Counted from the stretch's first letter, positions 30,932 through 43,378 are shown. The stretch: 52,395 nucleotides of DNA from Prochlorococcus sp. AG-679-P15 (GCA_003210695.1 QCUW01000002.1:1-52395); one strand, 5' to 3'. Notes: generated by a model from the letters alone, not told the origin. Numbers and translations: made by a program.

Positions 30932-32275
30932 CTAATCTATCTGAAAAACTATCATTGAAGCATCGTCCTCTAATTGTCTGTTTTTACCTGTAAATGCATC
31001 TAGGGTTTTGAAAATTGTATGTAAAATTTCTTTAGATTTGAGTGATTTTTTACATAGCTTTGAAAAGGATTTAATTAAACGTTCTTCATCAAATCTTTCT
31101 CCTAAAGCATTAGAAGCATCAGTGACTCCATCAGTATAAAAAAGAATTGCATCATTTTTTTTAAGTTGAATTTGACTACATTTATATTCAGCATCATTTT
31201 GTAAACCAAGGACAAAACCATCAGAATCCAACTTTACAATTTTTTGCTCAGAACTTTTCCAAAGCAAAGGGGGGTTATGTGCTGCATTAGCATACCTTAA
31301 TTTCTTTGTTCTAGGATCATAATCTGAATAAAATAAAGTGACAAATCTATGAGACTGATCTAAATCATAAATAGTTAGCTGATTTAAATCGTGTAATATT
31401 CTATCTGGAGGCAAACCTGTCAAAACCTCTGCTCTAAGCATTCCACGTAACATAGTCATTAAAAGGCCTGCTGGAATTCCTTTACCCATGACATCACCAA
31501 TAACTAAAGCCCACCTCGCCTTTGCCCTTCTTTTTTCAGAAATGTTTGTTTTTAAGGACATAAAATCGTAATAATCTCCTCCTAGTTGAAGTGCTGGTCT
31601 GCAGTGAGCGGCTAAATCAACTCCAAAAATAATTGGGCAATAATCCGGTAAAAGTTGCGATTGAATTTCTGCTCCAATAGAAATTTCTCTATCTAATTTT
31701 TCATGCTTTTTTTTTGTTTTAGTTAGCCAATAATTTTCTAAACCAACCGCCAAACAATTAAGAATAAAAGTTAAATTTCGTTCATTTATAAGAGATTCAT
31801 TTAATATTTCTTGGTTGAATGTGTAAACAAATCCTCTACATTTCCCTCTTGACAAAATTTTATAAGACTTAATTTTATATTCTTTAAATTTATTATTTAA
31901 AGCTTTTTCAAAAGAATCAATTTCTTTAAGTCTATGATTTTTTGAAAAATCAAAATTTTTTAGATAACTCTTAATTTGGCAATCTATTTTTAAATTTTTT
32001 GTATACCCCGAAAACTTGATATTATCTTTCCATATTTCACCGTTTTCATTTAAAGGAATAATTAGACTTAATTGTTGGTTGAAAGTATGTTTTAAGATTA
32101 AAGAAATATAGTCTAGAAATCTTTTAATATTTGAGAAAGATTTTAAATAATAAGATAACGAAGATGCTATCTCAATAAATTTATCTTTCTTATCAAGTGA
32201 AAATTGATATTCACTTTCTAAAAATTTTTGAATTACCTCATTAGAGAGTAATTTTTCTTTTTGATTATTAGACAA
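30932..32275 (-). CDS. PP2C-type (RsbU/SpoIIE-like) serine phosphatase
   Basis: IQSQLLPDYCP, LGGDYYDF, VIGDVMGKGIPAGLLM, LFYTDGVTDASN. Confidence 0.92.
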   Translation of the reverse strand: MSNNQKEKLLSNEVIQKFLESEYQFSLDKKDKFIEIASSLSYYLKSFSNIKRFLDYISLILKHTFNQQLSLIIPLNENGEIWKDNIKFSGYTKNLKIDCQIKSYLKNFDFSKNHRLKEIDSFEKALNNKFKEYKIKSYKILSRGKCRGFVYTFNQEILNESLINERNLTFILNCLAVGLENYWLTKTKKKHEKLDREISIGAEIQSQLLPDYCPIIFGVDLAAHCRPALQLGGDYYDFMSLKTNISEKRRAKARWALVIGDVMGKGIPAGLLMTMLRGMLRAEVLTGLPPDRILHDLNQLTIYDLDQSHRFVTLFYSDYDPRTKKLRYANAAHNPPLLWKSSEQKIVKLDSDGFVLGLQNDAEYKCSQIQLKKNDAILFYTDGVTDASNALGERFDEERLIKSFSKLCKKSLKSKEILHTIFKTLDAFTGKNRQLEDDASMIVFQID

Positions 32276-32339
32276 AACAAATTAAATGTATAGGTATGTT
32301 TTAACACTAAAAATACATTTTTAAAAAATTAATTACATT

Positions 32340-33620
32340 TTATCTATCAGCAAGTAGAGCCTCAACAAATTCAAAACTATTAAAAGGCCTTAAATCTTTA
32401 ATACCCTCTCCAGCTCCAATGAATCTTATGGGCAAATTCACTTCTGCAGAAACAGCTAAAGAAACCCCACCTCTTGAAGTGCCGTCCAATTTAGTAATAA
32501 TTGCACCACTTAAATTTGCAGATTTTGCAAAACTTTTTGCTTGCTTTAATCCATTTTGTCCCTGGCTAGCATCTAAAACTAATAAAGATTCAATAATTGC
32601 ATCAGGCACTTTTTTATCAATAATTTTTTTAATTTTTGATAATTCGTCCATAAGATTATTTTTAGTTTGCAACCTACCCGCAGTATCTACAAGTAATAAA
32701 TCACTATTACGTTTTTTTGCTGCATTAATAGCATCAAAAACAACTGCTGCAGGATCTGCATTCTTTGATTGATTAGAAATAACATCAACCTGACTTCTAT
32801 CGCCCCATACCTTTAATTGTTCTACTGCTGCTGCTCTAAAAGTATCTGCTGCTGCTATTAAAGTTTTATAATTACTTTTTGATGATAAATAAGCAAGTTT
32901 TCCAAGAGTTGTAGTTTTACCAACACCATTAACTCCAACTATTAACCAAACATTTAACTTACCTTTTTTTGGAACAAGAATATTTGATCCAGAATTTTTT
33001 ATTGGTTCTTCAATGATTGCTTGTAATTCATTTTTTAAAAACTTTATCCCTTCTTCTCCTCCAACAACTTCTTCATTTAATTTTTTCCTAAGAGAATCAA
33101 TCACCTTATTTGTTGAATCCATGCCAACATCTGCTCTTATTAATAAAGTTTCTAAATCATCTAAAGACTCTGGTGTGAGTGGATCATCTCCTAATTTATC
33201 TAATAATTCGGTTACAAAACCTTTTCTTGTTTCTTCTAATCCTCTACGCAATTTACTTAACCAATCTATTTCGTCCGTGGAAATTTCATTTATTTTTTTA
33301 CCTTGTGCAGCCAACACCATCGCTGACCAAGTAAATTCATCATCAAATTCTCCTAAATTGGCTGCAGTTTCATATGTAACATTTGAAAAATCTTTCTTAT
33401 AAACCTCTTCTTTAATCTGCTCTTCTTCTTTAATCTGCTCTTCTTCTTTAATCTGCTCTTTTTCTTTAATCTGCTCTTTTTCTTTAATCTGCTCTTCTTC
33501 TTTAATCTTCTCTTTTTCTTTAATCTTCTCTTCTTCTTTTTTTAATGCTTGTTTTTGTTTTAATAAAGCATAGGCTTGAGCAGCCCATTCACGAGATGTA
33601 TCGGAATCATTATTTATCAT
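32340..33620 (-). CDS. ftsY: Signal recognition particle receptor FtsY
   Basis: GVNGVGKTTTLGKLA, AADTFRAAAVEQL, DTAGRLQTK, TKLDGTSRGG; N-terminal KEK-rich repeat. Confidence 0.95.
   Translation of the reverse strand: MINNDSDTSREWAAQAYALLKQKQALKKEEEKIKEKEKIKEEEQIKEKEQIKEKEQIKEEEQIKEEEQIKEEVYKKDFSNVTYETAANLGEFDDEFTWSAMVLAAQGKKINEISTDEIDWLSKLRRGLEETRKGFVTELLDKLGDDPLTPESLDDLETLLIRADVGMDSTNKVIDSLRKKLNEEVVGGEEGIKFLKNELQAIIEEPIKNSGSNILVPKKGKLNVWLIVGVNGVGKTTTLGKLAYLSSKSNYKTLIAAADTFRAAAVEQLKVWGDRSQVDVISNQSKNADPAAVVFDAINAAKKRNSDLLLVDTAGRLQTKNNLMDELSKIKKIIDKKVPDAIIESLLVLDASQGQNGLKQAKSFAKSANLSGAIITKLDGTSRGGVSLAVSAEVNLPIRFIGAGEGIKDLRPFNSFEFVEALLADR
33411..33536. repeat. 18-bp in-frame minisatellite, 7 copies, within ftsY
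   Basis: tttaatct(g/t)ctctt(c/t)ttc x 7, encoding (EEQIKE / KEQIKE / KEKIKE)-type hexapeptides. Confidence 0.95.
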
Positions 33621-33681
33621 AAATATTTTTTTAAATCGTATTTAATTAAATTATAAAAAATTATTGATTTATATCCAATAA

Positions 33682-34311
33682 TTATTTTACTTTAATTCTT
33701 TGCAACCTCCTTAAAACACCATTAATCATTTTTCTACCTTGAATATCGCTATATTTATTGGCTAAATTAACAGCCTCATCACATGCAACCGCAACAGGAG
33801 TATTTAAAAAATGAATATCAACATAAGCTAAACGCAAAATATCGCGATCAATTCTAGGTAATCTCTTTAATCTCCATCCATCCATTACCGCATCAATTTC
33901 ACAATCAATTCTTTGAAAATTTTTAATTATGCTTGAAATTCTATTATTAACATCTTTTCTAATATCATTTTGATTGCTTGAAACAACCAATTTAGGAAAA
34001 TCTAAAGTAACTGAAACTGAATTCATTACAGATTCAATTTTATGAAAAGCTTTTTTGAATTCATCTCTAACATTGCCAAAAGAAGAATTGCTTCCTTCTT
34101 TTAATTCAATGTCTAAAAGATTTTGCGATACATTTTCTAAATCTGCTTCACAATCATCTAACTCATCTCTGCAGTAGTTTATTAAAGAATCTAAAGCAGA
34201 TTCAAAAATCTCATCTATTTCTAATTTATTTAATTCTAAATCTCCTTTGTCATTAATAAGGCCTAATGAAAGTAATGATAATTCTCTAGAAAGCGATCTA
34301 TTATGCATCAA
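33682..34311 (-). CDS. nusB: Transcription antitermination protein NusB
   Basis: SRELSLLSLGLI, C-terminal RIDRDILRLAYVDIHFLNTPVAVACDEAVNLANKYSD...NGVLRRL. Confidence 0.92.
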   Translation of the reverse strand: MMHNRSLSRELSLLSLGLINDKGDLELNKLEIDEIFESALDSLINYCRDELDDCEADLENVSQNLLDIELKEGSNSSFGNVRDEFKKAFHKIESVMNSVSVTLDFPKLVVSSNQNDIRKDVNNRISSIIKNFQRIDCEIDAVMDGWRLKRLPRIDRDILRLAYVDIHFLNTPVAVACDEAVNLANKYSDIQGRKMINGVLRRLQRIKVK

Positions 34312-35049
34312 TTAAGTAGATGAAATATTTGAAGAAGCTCTTAGTTGAGAAAATAATTTCGAGAAAGTGGGATTTGTAGAATTAACTTTTTCATCTGGAT
34401 TAACAATCCCAACTGAAATAATTGTTCTAAAAGCATCTTCAACTGAAATATCTAGGTCTTTCACAGAAGATTCAGGAACTAATGTATACCAACCAGTTGT
34501 TGGGTTAGGAGCAGTAGGTATAAAAACACTTAATAATTTCTTATCTAATTCTGATTGCAGTGATGGGCCAACATCACCAGTAACAAAACCAACACTAAAT
34601 AATCCCTCTCGTGGATACTCAACTAAAACAACTCTTCTAAACCTATTAGACTTATTACTTAAAAATGTTTCAAGTAATTGTTTAAGAGTTTTATAAACTG
34701 CTCCTGCTACTGGAATCTTTGATAAAGTACCTTCTCCGAATTCTAATAACCACCTTCCTACAAAATTTCTAGCCATCAAACCAATAAGTAAAATAGCTAA
34801 TAAAGGGACAGTTAAACCTAAGGTTAAATTAATTAAATCTTGTAATAAAGGGTTTAATGTAATGAATGGATTTAGTTGTTTTGGTACCGAAGTGACTAAT
34901 GTAAGAACAAATTTACTAACGATAGAAGATAGCCAAATAGTTGTTGCTAATGGGATAACAACTAACAATCCAGCTATAAGATCATTTTTTAAATCTTGTT
35001 GGAGCCTAGTACCTAGGTTCGAATCTTGACTTTGAGTTGATTCAACCAA
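34312..35049 (-). CDS. DUF502 family membrane protein
   Basis: LIAGLLVVIPLATTIWL, IPVAGAVYKTLKQL, VFIPTAPNPTTGWYTLVPES. Confidence 0.9.
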   Translation of the reverse strand: MVESTQSQDSNLGTRLQQDLKNDLIAGLLVVIPLATTIWLSSIVSKFVLTLVTSVPKQLNPFITLNPLLQDLINLTLGLTVPLLAILLIGLMARNFVGRWLLEFGEGTLSKIPVAGAVYKTLKQLLETFLSNKSNRFRRVVLVEYPREGLFSVGFVTGDVGPSLQSELDKKLLSVFIPTAPNPTTGWYTLVPESSVKDLDISVEDAFRTIISVGIVNPDEKVNSTNPTFSKLFSQLRASSNISST

Positions 35050-35196
35050 AATTAAAATTCCTAATTTTATACATTTTACTAATAATTTAACTAGTTTTAC
35101 TAGATAGGGATATATCTATTTTTGAAAAATTAAAACTATATTATTAGTTTCCTTTTTAAAGATACCATTTTTTTCAATCTAAATCATAATATAGTA

Positions 35197-36141
35197 ATGA
35201 AAGATGTAAGTCATAAAAACGAAGACTTAAGTTATAAACTAAAAAAAAGAGCAATTCTTGAAGGTTTTGCTGTGTCTGGCATAGCATCAATACCAGGGAG
35301 TACCCGTCTCAAATTAAGAACTAAAGCATTAGATAGATGGCTTGCAAATAATTATCATGGTGAAATGAAATGGATGGAATCAGAAAGGAGAAAGGATATA
35401 AAATCTCTCTTAAACGGAGCAAAAAGTGTTTTAGCTGTTGGTTTTAATTATTTAAGTGAAGAAAACAAACAAAATTCAAAATTTAAAATTGGAAAATTTG
35501 GCCAAGGAGAAGATTACCATAAAGTTATTTTTAAGAAATTAAAAAAGATAGGTCAATGGATTAATAATGAAATTCCAGATTGCAAATGGAAAATTTGTAT
35601 TGACACCTCTCCACTTCTAGAAAAAGCTTGGGCAGAGGAAGCAGGATTGGGTTGGATAGGAAAAAATAGCAATATTATTAATCAAAAATATGGCTCATGG
35701 TTAACTTTAGGTTTTTTAATTCTTACTAAAGATTTTACACCTGATGGTTCATCTGAATCTCTTTGCGGGAAATGTGAAAAATGTATTGAACAATGTCCCA
35801 CAAATGCCATAACAGAACCTTTTGTTGTAAATTCTGAGTTATGCATTGCTTATCACACTATAGAAAATAGGAATAAAACTTTTCCAGAACACATTGAAAA
35901 AAATCTAAATGGCTGGATTGCTGGTTGTGATATTTGCCAAGATGTATGTCCATGGAATAAACAAGTTCCTCTAAATAAAAGTATTGAAGCTATCCCAAGA
36001 GAATGGATTAAAAATCTTAACGTTGAATCATTAAGTTGGAATAAAAAAAAATGGGAATCATATCTAAAAGGAACTACATTAAAGAGAATAAAACCTTGGA
36101 TGTGGGAAAGAAATATAAAAGCAGTCCTCAAAACAAAATAA
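35197..36141 (+). CDS. queG: Epoxyqueuosine reductase
   Basis: DTSPLLEKAWAEEAGLGWIGKN; two 4Fe-4S motifs CGKCEKCIEQCPTNAI and CDICQDVCPWN. Confidence 0.95.
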   Translation: MKDVSHKNEDLSYKLKKRAILEGFAVSGIASIPGSTRLKLRTKALDRWLANNYHGEMKWMESERRKDIKSLLNGAKSVLAVGFNYLSEENKQNSKFKIGKFGQGEDYHKVIFKKLKKIGQWINNEIPDCKWKICIDTSPLLEKAWAEEAGLGWIGKNSNIINQKYGSWLTLGFLILTKDFTPDGSSESLCGKCEKCIEQCPTNAITEPFVVNSELCIAYHTIENRNKTFPEHIEKNLNGWIAGCDICQDVCPWNKQVPLNKSIEAIPREWIKNLNVESLSWNKKKWESYLKGTTLKRIKPWMWERNIKAVLKTK

Positions 36142-36145
36142 AAAA

Positions 36146-37000
36146 ATGAAAAAATCCATAGTAAAATTATTATTTTTTTCAATAATAAGTGGCCATATTT
36201 TTAATATGCATAATTTAAAAGCTATCGTACCGCATTATTATTTCCCAGAAACAAAATTTTTAAAACAAGAAGCTCTATCAATTGGGAAACAGGCCTATCA
36301 AATTTTATTTTTTGGTCAAGTCAAAGATAGCTTAAATATGGCCAAATTAGCTGTAAAAATTGATGATAAAAATGAAATATTATGGACGATTCTTGCTGAA
36401 ACACAAATAGCCAGCAAATTATACAATGATGCTCTGATTTCTTTAAATAATGCCCACAAAATCAACCCTAAGATGGCTGAAGTATATTTTGCAAAAAGTA
36501 CTATATATTTAAAACAATCAAAAATAGAAAAAGCAAAAATCTCCTTACAATCAGGTATCAAAATCCAACCGAAAAACTTTAATGCTATTTTTCAATTAGG
36601 AAATATTTATTTAATGGAAAAAAATTATGAAAAAGCTTTAGAAGAATTTAATAAGGCAATTAAAATTAAAAAAGATTTTTGGCAAGCTATCAATAACAAA
36701 GGTTTAGCATATTTTGAGCTAGACAAAACAAGTCTTTCTATTATCTCTTTTGAAAAAGCTATTTCTATAAAAGAGAACGCAGAATCACTGCTAGCATTAG
36801 CTACATGTTTAAGAACTAAAGATATTAATCAAGCAATAATAATTGCAAAAAAAGCTTTAATTAAAGATCCGAATTACGTCGAATATAATTACAGAAAAGA
36901 ACAGCTTTGGGGTGAGAAACTGCAAACTTCTACTGAAAAACTTTTTAATAATACTGAACTTAAAAAAGAAATATTATTTGCAAAAACAAAATTAAATTAA
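36146..37000 (+). CDS. TPR-repeat protein
   Basis: Multiple TPR units (AIFQLGNIYLMEKNYEKALEEFNKAIKI, AINNKGLAYFELDK). Confidence 0.85.
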   Translation: MKKSIVKLLFFSIISGHIFNMHNLKAIVPHYYFPETKFLKQEALSIGKQAYQILFFGQVKDSLNMAKLAVKIDDKNEILWTILAETQIASKLYNDALISLNNAHKINPKMAEVYFAKSTIYLKQSKIEKAKISLQSGIKIQPKNFNAIFQLGNIYLMEKNYEKALEEFNKAIKIKKDFWQAINNKGLAYFELDKTSLSIISFEKAISIKENAESLLALATCLRTKDINQAIIIAKKALIKDPNYVEYNYRKEQLWGEKLQTSTEKLFNNTELKKEILFAKTKLN

Positions 37001-37088
37001 ATTTCATAATTATTAATACTGGTAAATATTTATTTACCTATTAATCTTAATTTAGTTTATGAAAGGACAAAGTTAATTTCCTAATTAA

Positions 37089-39530
37089 ATGACTAAGGAA
37101 AAATTCACTTCAATATCGCTGCAAGAGGAAATGCAACGTTCTTATCTGGAATACGCAATGAGCGTGATAGTAGGACGTGCTTTACCTGATGCTAGAGATG
37201 GCCTAAAACCAGTCCAAAGAAGGATTCTTTTCGCGATGCATGAATTAGGGCTTACTCCAGATAGACCCTTTAGAAAGTGTGCAAGAGTTGTTGGAGATGT
37301 GCTAGGAAAATATCATCCTCATGGAGATCAAGCTGTCTACGAAGCCTTAGTTCGGTTAGTTCAAGATTTTTCTACAAAATATCCAACTCTTGATGGACAC
37401 GGAAATTTTGGATCCGTTGATAACGATCCACCAGCTGCAATGAGATATACCGAAACTCGGCTAGCACCAATAGCTAATGAATGTTTTCTTGAAGAAATTG
37501 GATCTGATACTGTAAGTTACTCAAATAATTTCGACGGTTCACAACAAGAACCTGACGTATTACCTGCAAAGTTACCCTTCTTAATGTTAAATGGTTCCTC
37601 AGGGATTGCCGTTGGAATGGCTACAAATATTCCTCCACACAATTTAGGTGAGATAGTAGATGGCTTAATTGCTTTAATAAGAGATAAAGAAATAAGTGAC
37701 TCAAAATTATCTAAAATTATATTAGGCCCTGATTTTCCTACAGGAGGAGAATTAATTCATAATGATGCAGTTAAAGAAGTTTATGAAAGTGGAAGAGGAT
37801 CCATAACAATAAGAGGTGTTATTAAGAGGGAAGAAATTAATTTAGGAAAAGGGAAACATAAGAAAAATGCACTAATAATATCAGAACTCCCTTACCAAAT
37901 AAGTAAAGCTGGATGGATTGAGAAACTTGCCGAATTAGTAAATTCAGGAAAAATTGATGGTATCTCTGACATTAGAGATGAAAGTGATAGGGATGGAATG
38001 AGAATAGTTATTGAATTAAAGAAGGATTCAAATCCTGAAATTGTAATATCAAATTTATATAAAAAAACCACATTACAAACAAATTTCGGTGCAATATTTT
38101 TAGCTTTAGTAAATGGTAAACCTATTCAACTTACTTTAAGAAAGTATCTAGATTATTTTTTAGAATTTAGAGAAGCAACAATTAAAAAAAGAACACAATA
38201 TTTTTTAAAAATTACATCTGAAAAACTCGAAATATTAAAAGGTTTTTCAATAGCAACTAAAAATATAAAAAATATTATTGAAGTTATTCAAAACTCATCA
38301 AATGCAGCTGAAGCAAAATCAATATTAATGCCAAAATTTATTCTGAATAATATACAAGCAGATGCAGTTTTAAGCATGCCTCTTAAAAAATTAACAAATT
38401 TAGAAAGAAAACAAATAGAAGTTGATATGAAAGGATTAATTGAAAAAGAGGAAAATCTTAGAAATCTTCTCGATAATAGAAGTTTATTACTTGAAACTTT
38501 AATTAAAGAACTTACGCTTTTGAAGAAGAATTTTAATACAAAAAGAAAAACAAAAATCTTGAAAGATGTTAATGAAGCTGCAGAAATAGACACTATAAAT
38601 AATCAAATATTAGAAGAACTTATAATTAAAAAAACCAAAATATCAATTGATAATAGATTCTATTTTAAAAAATTAATTTATTCTAATTACAGAAAATTAT
38701 TAGAAAATGAAAATAAATTTATTGAAACTAAAAATGTTCAAAAGTTTATATGCAACATAAAAAAAAGCTTGAAAATCATCGGAGTTTCATCCTCTGGAAA
38801 AATACTTCAAATAGATTGGAAATCCAATATAAATTACGACTATAAATTAGATAAAAAAGTTTTAGGAAATATAGATCCAAAAGAAATTATAAATTTTCAT
38901 CATCTAGACAGTAATTTAAATAATTATTTATGCATTTTAAGTTCAGATGGAAAGTTTAAGAAAGTTTTATTTGATGAAGAGATGCTTAAAAGTAATAGGA
39001 TATTTTCAATTGCAAAATTAAAAAATTCTACGAAAATTGTTGATTCATTTATTTGTAGCGAAGAACATAAAGTAATAATATTAACTTCAATTGGTAGAAT
39101 TTTTAAATTTGATTTGTCAAACAAATACTTGAAAGCAAGTACTAAACAATCACAAGGAATTTTGTTAGTAAAACTTTTACCTAAAGAACAAATAGTTTCT
39201 TGCTGTAAAAGTAAAGAGAAAGATTTACTTTTTTTAGTTTCTAAAAAAGGAAAATTTTTTAAATTAAGAACTAATGAAATTTATGATTCTTATAATTCAA
39301 AATTAGGATATGTAAATGAAAAAATTCAGCTTAGTAATGATTATTTTATCAAAGTTCTTCTTGATAATGAATATATTGATTTTGAAACAAATAAAAATAA
39401 ATCTGCAAGAATAAATTTAACTAAATTCACGTCAAAGCCTGATAAAAATATTCTTAAAGTTGATTTTCTGAATCTAGAAAAAGATGAATATATTGAGAAT
39501 TATTCCTGTCTAGAAAATCTTATAAATTAA
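37089..39530 (+). CDS. DNA gyrase/topoisomerase IV subunit A (GyrA/ParC-like)
   Basis: [40 protein letters not shown] catalytic Tyr; diverged C-terminal domain. Confidence 0.95.
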   Translation: MTKEKFTSISLQEEMQRSYLEYAMSVIVGRALPDARDGLKPVQRRILFAMHELGLTPDRPFRKCARVVGDVLGKYHPHGDQAVYEALVRLVQDFSTKYPTLDGHGNFGSVDNDPPAAMRYTETRLAPIANECFLEEIGSDTVSYSNNFDGSQQEPDVLPAKLPFLMLNGSSGIAVGMATNIPPHNLGEIVDGLIALIRDKEISDSKLSKIILGPDFPTGGELIHNDAVKEVYESGRGSITIRGVIKREEINLGKGKHKKNALIISELPYQISKAGWIEKLAELVNSGKIDGISDIRDESDRDGMRIVIELKKDSNPEIVISNLYKKTTLQTNFGAIFLALVNGKPIQLTLRKYLDYFLEFREATIKKRTQYFLKITSEKLEILKGFSIATKNIKNIIEVIQNSSNAAEAKSILMPKFILNNIQADAVLSMPLKKLTNLERKQIEVDMKGLIEKEENLRNLLDNRSLLLETLIKELTLLKKNFNTKRKTKILKDVNEAAEIDTINNQILEELIIKKTKISIDNRFYFKKLIYSNYRKLLENENKFIETKNVQKFICNIKKSLKIIGVSSSGKILQIDWKSNINYDYKLDKKVLGNIDPKEIINFHHLDSNLNNYLCILSSDGKFKKVLFDEEMLKSNRIFSIAKLKNSTKIVDSFICSEEHKVIILTSIGRIFKFDLSNKYLKASTKQSQGILLVKLLPKEQIVSCCKSKEKDLLFLVSKKGKFFKLRTNEIYDSYNSKLGYVNEKIQLSNDYFIKVLLDNEYIDFETNKNKSARINLTKFTSKPDKNILKVDFLNLEKDEYIENYSCLENLIN

Positions 39531-40987
39531 GATTTATATTCATTTTCAACCCATTTTAAATACTCTTGATTTACAGTTCCCGTAACGTAAGAACCGGTAA
39601 AGCAACTCATCTCTAAATCTTTAACACGAGAATCATTAATTATTGATTGCCTCAAATTATCAACACTTTGATATACAAGATTATCAATTTCAAGCTTTTT
39701 TGCTATTTCAGTGATTGTTCTATCATGAGCTATTAATTCATCTCTATTAGGCATATTAATTCCATAAACATGAGGAAATCTAACTGGAGGGGCAGCTGAA
39801 GTAAAAAAGACTTTATTTGCTCCGGCATCTTTTGCCATTTGAACTATTTGTTTTGAAGTTGTGCCTCTAACTATAGAATCATCTACTATTAATACATTTT
39901 TGTTTTTAAATTCTGTACTCATAGCATTCAACTTTTGCCTAACCGATTGTTTACGTTTTTGATGACCAGGCATTATAAAAGTCCTTCCAACATATCTATT
40001 TTTAAAAAATCCCTCTCTATACTCAATACCTAATTGTCTAGCTACTTGCATTGCAGCAGGTCGCGAAGAATCCGGAATAGGCATCACAACATCAACATCT
40101 CCTGAATTGATTTTTTCCTTAATTGTTTGTGCTAAGTAGTCGCCCATTTTTAAACGTGCTTTGTATACAGAAATTCCATTCATCACGGAATCTGGTCTAG
40201 CTAAATAAACGTATTCAAATGCACAAGGAAATAAACGTGGATTTTCTGAACATTGCTTTGAATAAAATTCACCATTATGAGTTATAAAAATTGCCTCACC
40301 TGGTTCAACGTCTCTTACAACTTGATAATCATTATTTTCTAATACTAATGATTCACTTGCCACCATCCATTCTTCTTTTTGAGTAGTAAAAGAAATTCTT
40401 TTTCCAATTACTAAAGGTCTTATACCAAAAGGATCTCTAAAAGCTAATAACCCATGACCAGAAATAAGTGCAATTGATGCATAAGATCCTTGAATTCTCT
40501 TATGTAGGTTTTTTACTGCATTAAAAATAATTTCTGGCTGTAAGTCTTGATTATGTATTTGTTCTTGTAATTCAGTTGCAAATATATTTAACAACATTTC
40601 TGTGTCACTTGAAGAATTTGTATGGCGTTTATCTACAATAAATAATTGTTTTTCTAAATCTCTAGTATTAGTAAGATTTCCATTATGAATTAAAACTATT
40701 CCATAAGGTGCATTAACATAAAAAGGTTGTGCTTCTTCAACACTTTCAGCTGATCCTTTTGTTGCATATCTGACATGACCTAACCCAATTTTTCCAATTA
40801 GATTCCTCATATCTCTTGTTCTGTAAGCAGTATTTACTTGTCCTTTCGCCTTATGTAAATGAAAAACAGTATTTTCCATTGTAGCTATGCCCGTAGAATC
40901 TTGTCCTCGATGCTGTAGTAACAAAAGACTGTCATAAATTTGTTGATTTACATCATCTGAAGAAACTATTCCAACAATTCCGCACAT
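39527..40987 (-). CDS. purF: Amidophosphoribosyltransferase
   Basis: [10 protein letters not shown]-terminal Cys, [22 protein letters not shown]. Confidence 0.97.
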   Translation of the reverse strand: MCGIVGIVSSDDVNQQIYDSLLLLQHRGQDSTGIATMENTVFHLHKAKGQVNTAYRTRDMRNLIGKIGLGHVRYATKGSAESVEEAQPFYVNAPYGIVLIHNGNLTNTRDLEKQLFIVDKRHTNSSSDTEMLLNIFATELQEQIHNQDLQPEIIFNAVKNLHKRIQGSYASIALISGHGLLAFRDPFGIRPLVIGKRISFTTQKEEWMVASESLVLENNDYQVVRDVEPGEAIFITHNGEFYSKQCSENPRLFPCAFEYVYLARPDSVMNGISVYKARLKMGDYLAQTIKEKINSGDVDVVMPIPDSSRPAAMQVARQLGIEYREGFFKNRYVGRTFIMPGHQKRKQSVRQKLNAMSTEFKNKNVLIVDDSIVRGTTSKQIVQMAKDAGANKVFFTSAAPPVRFPHVYGINMPNRDELIAHDRTITEIAKKLEIDNLVYQSVDNLRQSIINDSRVKDLEMSCFTGSYVTGTVNQEYLKWVENEYKS

Positions 40988-41035
40988 AATTTAACTTCTA
41001 AAATTTTTGAAAAGTTGCATACATTTCTTCATTAA

Positions 41036-43375
41036 TTAAAAGCAACTAGAAATACTATTATTAAATTTTTTAGCTAATTGATCAACCCTAAGATTGCAAA
41101 TTTCATCGTCTTCAATAGATATATTAAGATTTTCTTTAGAAACAAACCCTATTTTTTTGACATATAAATTTTTATCAAATTTTTTCATATTAAAATCTAC
41201 AAAATCTAAAAATTTTAATTCTTGTTTTTTATTAATTGAAAATATAATTCTTGATCCTCCCTCACTAAAAAACAAGTTATCTTTGCGAATATTATTCCCT
41301 TCTAAGTTTACAGTTGCTCCCATAGAAGACAAAATACAACATTCTGCTAGGGCGATCGCTAAACCTCCATCACTAACATCATGAGAAGAAATAATAAAAT
41401 TTTTTAAAATAGCTTCTCTTAAAAAACTTTGACAATATTTTTCATCTTTTAAATCAATTTTTGGAGGTCTACCAGTAACTAAACCATGGAAATATTCTAA
41501 ATAAGAACTTGCTGCTAGTGTCGATTCAGAGGATTTTGAACCAATTATCCAAATTTGATCATTGATATTTTTCCATCCAGAGCTAATAGCTTTATCTACA
41601 TTTTTAATTGTCCCTACCATTCCGATCACAGGAGTAGGTTTAATAGGAGTTAATTCGTTCTTTTGATTTTTGGATTCATTATATAAAGAAACATTACCTC
41701 CAGTAACAGGAGTTTCTAAAGCAATACAAGCCTTAGAAATCCCATCACAAGCTGATGCAAGTTGCCAATATCCTATTTCAGTCTCAGGCGATGAAAAGTT
41801 TAAATTATTAGTTATTGCTATTGGTTCAGCCCCTATACAACTTACATTTCGTGCTGATTCAGCAACAGCTGCAATACTTCCCCTAAAAGGATCTAATGAA
41901 ACCCATCTACTATTACAATCTACAGAAGCTGCTACGCCAGAAAAATTTTTATTTTTGTTTTTATCATCTTGCCTTCTAAGTCTTATTAATGCAGCATCTG
42001 ACTCTCCTGGCTTAAATACGGTATTTGATTGTACTTGAGAATCATATTGTTGATACACCCATCTTTTAGAAGCAATTGAGGGTTGTGACAAGAGTTCTAA
42101 TATAATTTCAGCCAAAGAATATGATTTTTGATCTTCTAAGGAAAGAATTCTATTTTTACTTACTAATGGTAAGTTATCTTCTGTCCACTCCCATTTCTTT
42201 ATTAAATAGTTGGGTGGCTCTTCAAGTACCTTATGAATATTAATCGGAGTTTCATCAGATAAGGCAGAAGTAGGTATTTGAGCAACAATTTGATTATTTT
42301 GAGAAATAACAACCTCTTTTTTAGGTATCACTTTTCCAATAACATTTGCGAAGAGCCCCCACTTTTTAAATTGCTTGATAAGACTATTTAATTTTTCTTC
42401 TTTAACAACAAGTAGCATTCTCTCTTGAGATTCTGATAACAAATATTGATAAGCAGTCATATTATTTTCTCTTGCTGGGACCAAATCTAAATTAATCGAT
42501 ATTCCTAAACCTCCATTTGCAGCCATTTCAGCACTACTACATGTAAGACCTGCAGCTCCCATATCTTGAGCGGCAATTACATCTCCTGTTTTAAAAGCAT
42601 CTAAACATGCTTCAATAAGGCTTTTTTCTATAAATGGATCTCCTACTTGTACCGCAGGTCTATTATCTAAAGACATAGTAGTTAGTTCAGAACTAGCAAA
42701 ACTAGCTCCTCCTACACCATCCTTACCTGTTGTATTCCCTACATATAAAACAGGAGAACCTACTTTTTTTGCTCCTGAACATACAATTTCATCAGTTTCT
42801 AACAAACCTAAAGCCATAACATTAACTAAAGGATTACCTGAATAACTATCATCAAAATCTATTTCTCCACCCACAGTAGGAACTCCAACACAATTACCGT
42901 AATGAGATATTCCAGCAACAACACCTTGGAGAAGAGAGATATTAGATGAATTATCTAGATTACCAAATCTTAAGGAATTTAAAACTGCTATAGGTCTAGC
43001 ACCCATAGTAAAGATATCTCTTAGTATCCCACCGACTCCTGTTGCAGCTCCTTGAAAAGGTTCAATTGCCGATGGATGATTATGACTTTCTATTTTAAAA
43101 ACAAGTTTCTGATCGTTTCCAACATTAATGACACCTGCATTCTCTCCAGGACCAACTAATATATTTTTTCCTTTGGTAGGAAAATTTGCTAATAACGGTT
43201 TAGAATTTCTATAGCAGCAATGTTCAGACCACATTACTCCAAACATACCTAGTTCTGTTCTATTTGGTTTTCTTCCTAACCTTTTGCATATCTCCTGATA
43301 ATCATCACTAGTTAAGTTTTCGACTTTCAGTGATTGATTGATGTTATAAATATCATTTTTTGAAGAATCTATCAT
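41036..43375 (-). CDS. purL: Phosphoribosylformylglycinamidine synthase subunit PurL
   Basis: [58 protein letters not shown]. Confidence 0.97.
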   Translation of the reverse strand: MIDSSKNDIYNINQSLKVENLTSDDYQEICKRLGRKPNRTELGMFGVMWSEHCCYRNSKPLLANFPTKGKNILVGPGENAGVINVGNDQKLVFKIESHNHPSAIEPFQGAATGVGGILRDIFTMGARPIAVLNSLRFGNLDNSSNISLLQGVVAGISHYGNCVGVPTVGGEIDFDDSYSGNPLVNVMALGLLETDEIVCSGAKKVGSPVLYVGNTTGKDGVGGASFASSELTTMSLDNRPAVQVGDPFIEKSLIEACLDAFKTGDVIAAQDMGAAGLTCSSAEMAANGGLGISINLDLVPARENNMTAYQYLLSESQERMLLVVKEEKLNSLIKQFKKWGLFANVIGKVIPKKEVVISQNNQIVAQIPTSALSDETPINIHKVLEEPPNYLIKKWEWTEDNLPLVSKNRILSLEDQKSYSLAEIILELLSQPSIASKRWVYQQYDSQVQSNTVFKPGESDAALIRLRRQDDKNKNKNFSGVAASVDCNSRWVSLDPFRGSIAAVAESARNVSCIGAEPIAITNNLNFSSPETEIGYWQLASACDGISKACIALETPVTGGNVSLYNESKNQKNELTPIKPTPVIGMVGTIKNVDKAISSGWKNINDQIWIIGSKSSESTLAASSYLEYFHGLVTGRPPKIDLKDEKYCQSFLREAILKNFIISSHDVSDGGLAIALAECCILSSMGATVNLEGNNIRKDNLFFSEGGSRIIFSINKKQELKFLDFVDFNMKKFDKNLYVKKIGFVSKENLNISIEDDEICNLRVDQLAKKFNNSISSCF

Positions 43376-43378
43376 TAA

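Noticed and set aside
32419-33402. Two long plus-strand ORFs inside ftsY
   Set aside because: Antisense shadows of ftsY, which has full SRP-GTPase motifs.
41094-42038. Plus-strand ORFs inside purL
   Set aside because: Shadow ORFs opposite highly conserved purL.
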